Source of the DNA: Gammaproteobacteria bacterium
GTDB taxonomy: Bacteria; Pseudomonadota; Gammaproteobacteria; Pseudomonadales; Azotimanducaceae
NCBI GenBank assembly: GCA_004357385.1
Contig: SMWF01000006.1
Span: 1-50,389 of the forward strand
Length of the DNA stretch: 50,389 nt
Direction of reading: 5' to 3'
The position numbers and the translations under genes are program-made. The notes below the pieces were generated by a model. That model had not been told where the DNA came from. It did no database searches and was given only the letters and a program-made list of their open reading frames with translations. Each line of letters starts with the position of its first letter. The first letter of the stretch is position 1. Of this stretch, positions 49,050 through 50,389 are shown in pieces.

Positions 49050-49753
49050 ACGGATGACCCGGTTTCCGTTGCCGCGTTCGGTACCTGGGGTGCCGATCGT
49101 GGCGTAGAGAGTGGCGTCGAGGGTGGGGCGGAAAGCCGCGCTTCGAGGCGGTTCACTGTGGAAACCAGGGATCGTAGCTCCGCATGATTGACGTCTTCGT
49201 AAAAAGCCTGCAGCGACGCACCCAGGTACAGTGTTTTGCCCAGACGCATCAGGTAACCGCCAATCCCGCCGACGATGGTCGTGCTCAGGGCGAGCAGGAT
49301 TCCACCATCGACCAGTCGTTGCAGGACATCGCCGGCGGTGTCGTTGAAGGCCGTGTCGGGATTCCCCAATGCCGCTTGCAATGCGCTGCGCATGCCGATG
49401 GCGGTCCAGATGACGCCAATGCCGACGAACACATGCGCCCAGACGTCGATGAGTTGATCGAGCTGCACTACCTGACGTATCGATGGTGCCGCGCCGAGCA
49501 GGTCGTGGAGGCGGCCGAGGTGCACCGCATACGCGCCCAGCACAACCAGGAACAGCCAGACCGCATTACCCAGATTGGCGCTCAGCCAGACCTCGGCACC
49601 GTCGATCGGCAACGCCACCTCGGGTATCAGCGAGGTCATCCCGGTGCCGAAGCCCAGCAGCAGCAGCCCGAGGGCAATTCCGCCCAGAACGCCGCCCATC
49701 AGCGCTGATCCGCGCAGGGTCACCGAGTCGAACCTGCCTCGCAGGCTCGGCAC
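49046..49753 (-). CDS. MotA/TolQ/ExbB-like membrane protein
   Basis: A 235-residue protein with four transmembrane segments (about 18-40, 60-80, 100-125, 146-180). The last two carry the pattern FVGIGVIWTAIGMRSAL and LVDGGILLALSTTIVGGIGGYL, which match the two pore helices of MotA/TolQ/ExbB proteins (with the GI-x-x-AL-x-TT element). Two extra helices precede. A cytoplasmic or periplasmic tail of 50 residues is Ser/Pro-rich. Followed with a 4-base overlap by the ExbD-like gene: the expected order for an ion-driven motor pair. Confidence 0.75.
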   Translation of the reverse strand: MPSLRGRFDSVTLRGSALMGGVLGGIALGLLLLGFGTGMTSLIPEVALPIDGAEVWLSANLGNAVWLFLVVLGAYAVHLGRLHDLLGAAPSIRQVVQLDQLIDVWAHVFVGIGVIWTAIGMRSALQAALGNPDTAFNDTAGDVLQRLVDGGILLALSTTIVGGIGGYLMRLGKTLYLGASLQAFYEDVNHAELRSLVSTVNRLEARLSAPPSTPLSTPRSAPQVPNAATETGSSV

Positions 49754-50280
49754 GTCGCTTCGAGTACCAGCTGACTCTCCTTGAGCAGATGATCGGCGCG
49801 ATAGTAGCTGGCGGAGTCGCCGCTGATCTTCATCAGGCCAAGTTCCTTGTCCAGCAGTTCGCCGCGCATGTCACCCAACACCTGGGTGCGGACCGGACAG
49901 GTCTGTGAGCAGGTGTTGTAGTCACCCGCAAGCGACACGAACTTGATGTTGAAGTAGCGGTTGTAAAGGCCCTGCGCCTGGCGCCGGCTGATCGTGCCCT
50001 GATCGCTGACCCGCACGAGGTGGTCGCTGAATATGCGCCGGTTGTCCCGATCGGGACGGTCGGCGCCAATGGCCAGTAGCTGGGAGTAATAGTCGTCGAA
50101 ATGGTACTCGCAGCCGGCCGCGAGCTTCGCCTCGGCTTCGGCTGCCGCCCCCTCCAGGGGTGCGCGCAGATTCGCGTAGCAGAAATCCGTGACGGGTTCG
50201 GAGGCGCAACCCGCCAACCCGGCAAGCCCAGTCAATGCGGCAAGCAAGGAGGCGATGGTGAGGCTGTGTGGGATTTTCAT
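49720..50280 (-). CDS. Cysteine-rich lipoprotein
   Basis: About 186 residues from the ATG at 50280, which has GGGGAG upstream; the frame is open to 50379. The signal peptide ends with a clear lipobox (LAGC, near residues 22-25). The mature part has seven further cysteines (DFCY, AAGC, YNTCSQTC, ATCRAC), so disulfides are likely. It has no Asp at +2 (Ala-Ser), so it should go to the outer membrane. It overlaps the MotA/TolQ/ExbB-like gene by 34 bases. Confidence 0.78.
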   Translation of the reverse strand: MKIPHSLTIASLLAALTGLAGLAGCASEPVTDFCYANLRAPLEGAAAEAEAKLAAGCEYHFDDYYSQLLAIGADRPDRDNRRIFSDHLVRVSDQGTISRRQAQGLYNRYFNIKFVSLAGDYNTCSQTCPVRTQVLGDMRGELLDKELGLMKISGDSASYYRADHLLKESQLVLEATCRACEAGSTR

Positions 50281-50293
50281 AAATGGCTCCCCG

Positions 50294-50389
50294 TTACATT
50301 TGCAGCGGGCTGACGAACTGCGTCTCGCCCACGATATAGGGTGGCGCGGCAATGGGTGACGCAGCGATCGCTTCACCAAACAGAATGGA
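50294..50389 (-). CDS. C-terminal fragment of the upstream envelope-operon gene
   Basis: The last 31 codons of a gene that continues beyond the window edge, ending IVGETQFVSPLQM with a TAA at 50296-50294. The frame is open from 50389 without interruption and the stop lies 13 bases upstream of the lipoprotein start, so it is almost certainly the previous gene of the same operon. The family cannot be named from this tail. Confidence 0.65.
   Translation of the reverse strand, partial: SILFGEAIAASPIAAPPYIVGETQFVSPLQM

Noticed and set aside
45372..50389. Tol-Pal or Ton system
   Set aside because: No TolA/TonB-like, TolB-like or Pal-like gene is present, and the ExbB-like protein has an atypical four-helix layout.

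Overview
The window reads as a GC-rich, gene-dense chromosomal segment of a free-living Gram-negative bacterium, most likely an environmental or marine gammaproteobacterium. This rests on gene content: a DUF1302/DUF1329 pair, an LdtD-like L,D-transpeptidase next to an M15 peptidase, ArfB, RsgA, an OmpA-type protein, and many acyl-CoA, short-chain dehydrogenase, GST and Rieske genes. Taxonomy is an inference. I saw no tRNA, rRNA, CRISPR array, insertion sequence or phage gene.

Layout. 1-3280: an edge hairpin, a GPH-type symporter, an SDR and a CMD-family protein. 3370-5399: a phosphate uptake unit (DUF47 PhoU-like protein plus PiT transporter) preceded by a 12-codon upstream ORF. 5399-5505: a palindromic repeat cluster between convergent genes. 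5509-7790: an acyl-CoA ligase and a PNPOx-like protein on the minus strand. 7921-13865: a tightly packed plus-strand catabolic operon (MenB-like crotonase, acyl-CoA dehydrogenase, acyl-CoA ligase, two half-size MaoC proteins, a thiolase-fold protein without the usual cysteine, and a DUF35 protein). This looks like CoA-dependent breakdown of a cyclic or branched carboxylic acid with an aldolytic last step, as in steroid side-chain degradation. 13870-18675: an SDR, a double-EthD protein, and a two-gene envelope unit (BON-OmpA protein plus a very long membrane-anchored coiled coil ending in a helix-hairpin-helix).

18687-23827 is a minus-strand operon with amidohydrolase, Rieske oxygenase, SnoaL-like protein, epoxide hydrolase and GST, suited to oxidising and detoxifying a xenobiotic-like substrate. 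23925-28512 holds a peroxiredoxin, a K+-channel-like protein with two RCK modules and its small membrane neighbour, a PNPOx protein, an Lrp-type regulator and a divergent persulfide dioxygenase-like gene. 28560-37556 has a GST, an SDR relic with three internal deletions, a GTP cyclohydrolase II, an MFS transporter, DUF1302/DUF1329, a NUDIX hydrolase, an IYD-like nitroreductase and an SDR. 37558-42495 has a gamma-glutamyltransferase, a YgjP-type metallopeptidase, an M15 peptidase and an L,D-transpeptidase. 42589-45318 has arfB, rsgA and a CDF transporter.

Two places stand out. (1) Upstream of arfB on the minus strand is a compact, well-formed transcription unit (43118-43263): near-consensus sigma-70 promoter, a Shine-Dalgarno complementary to essentially the whole anti-SD, an 11-codon ORF whose stop lies in a hairpin, and a strong intrinsic terminator. 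It looks like an attenuator leader for the ribosome-rescue gene arfB, or an independent small RNA or peptide gene. (2) From 50389 down to 45372 lies a minus-strand operon of at least seven overlapping genes encoding envelope proteins: a Cys-rich lipoprotein, a MotA/TolQ/ExbB-like membrane protein, an ExbD-like protein with a collagen-like repeat, a large secreted protein, a SPOR-like protein, a lytic transglycosylase and a small secreted protein. It resembles an undescribed ion-gradient-driven envelope machine; it continues past the window edge.
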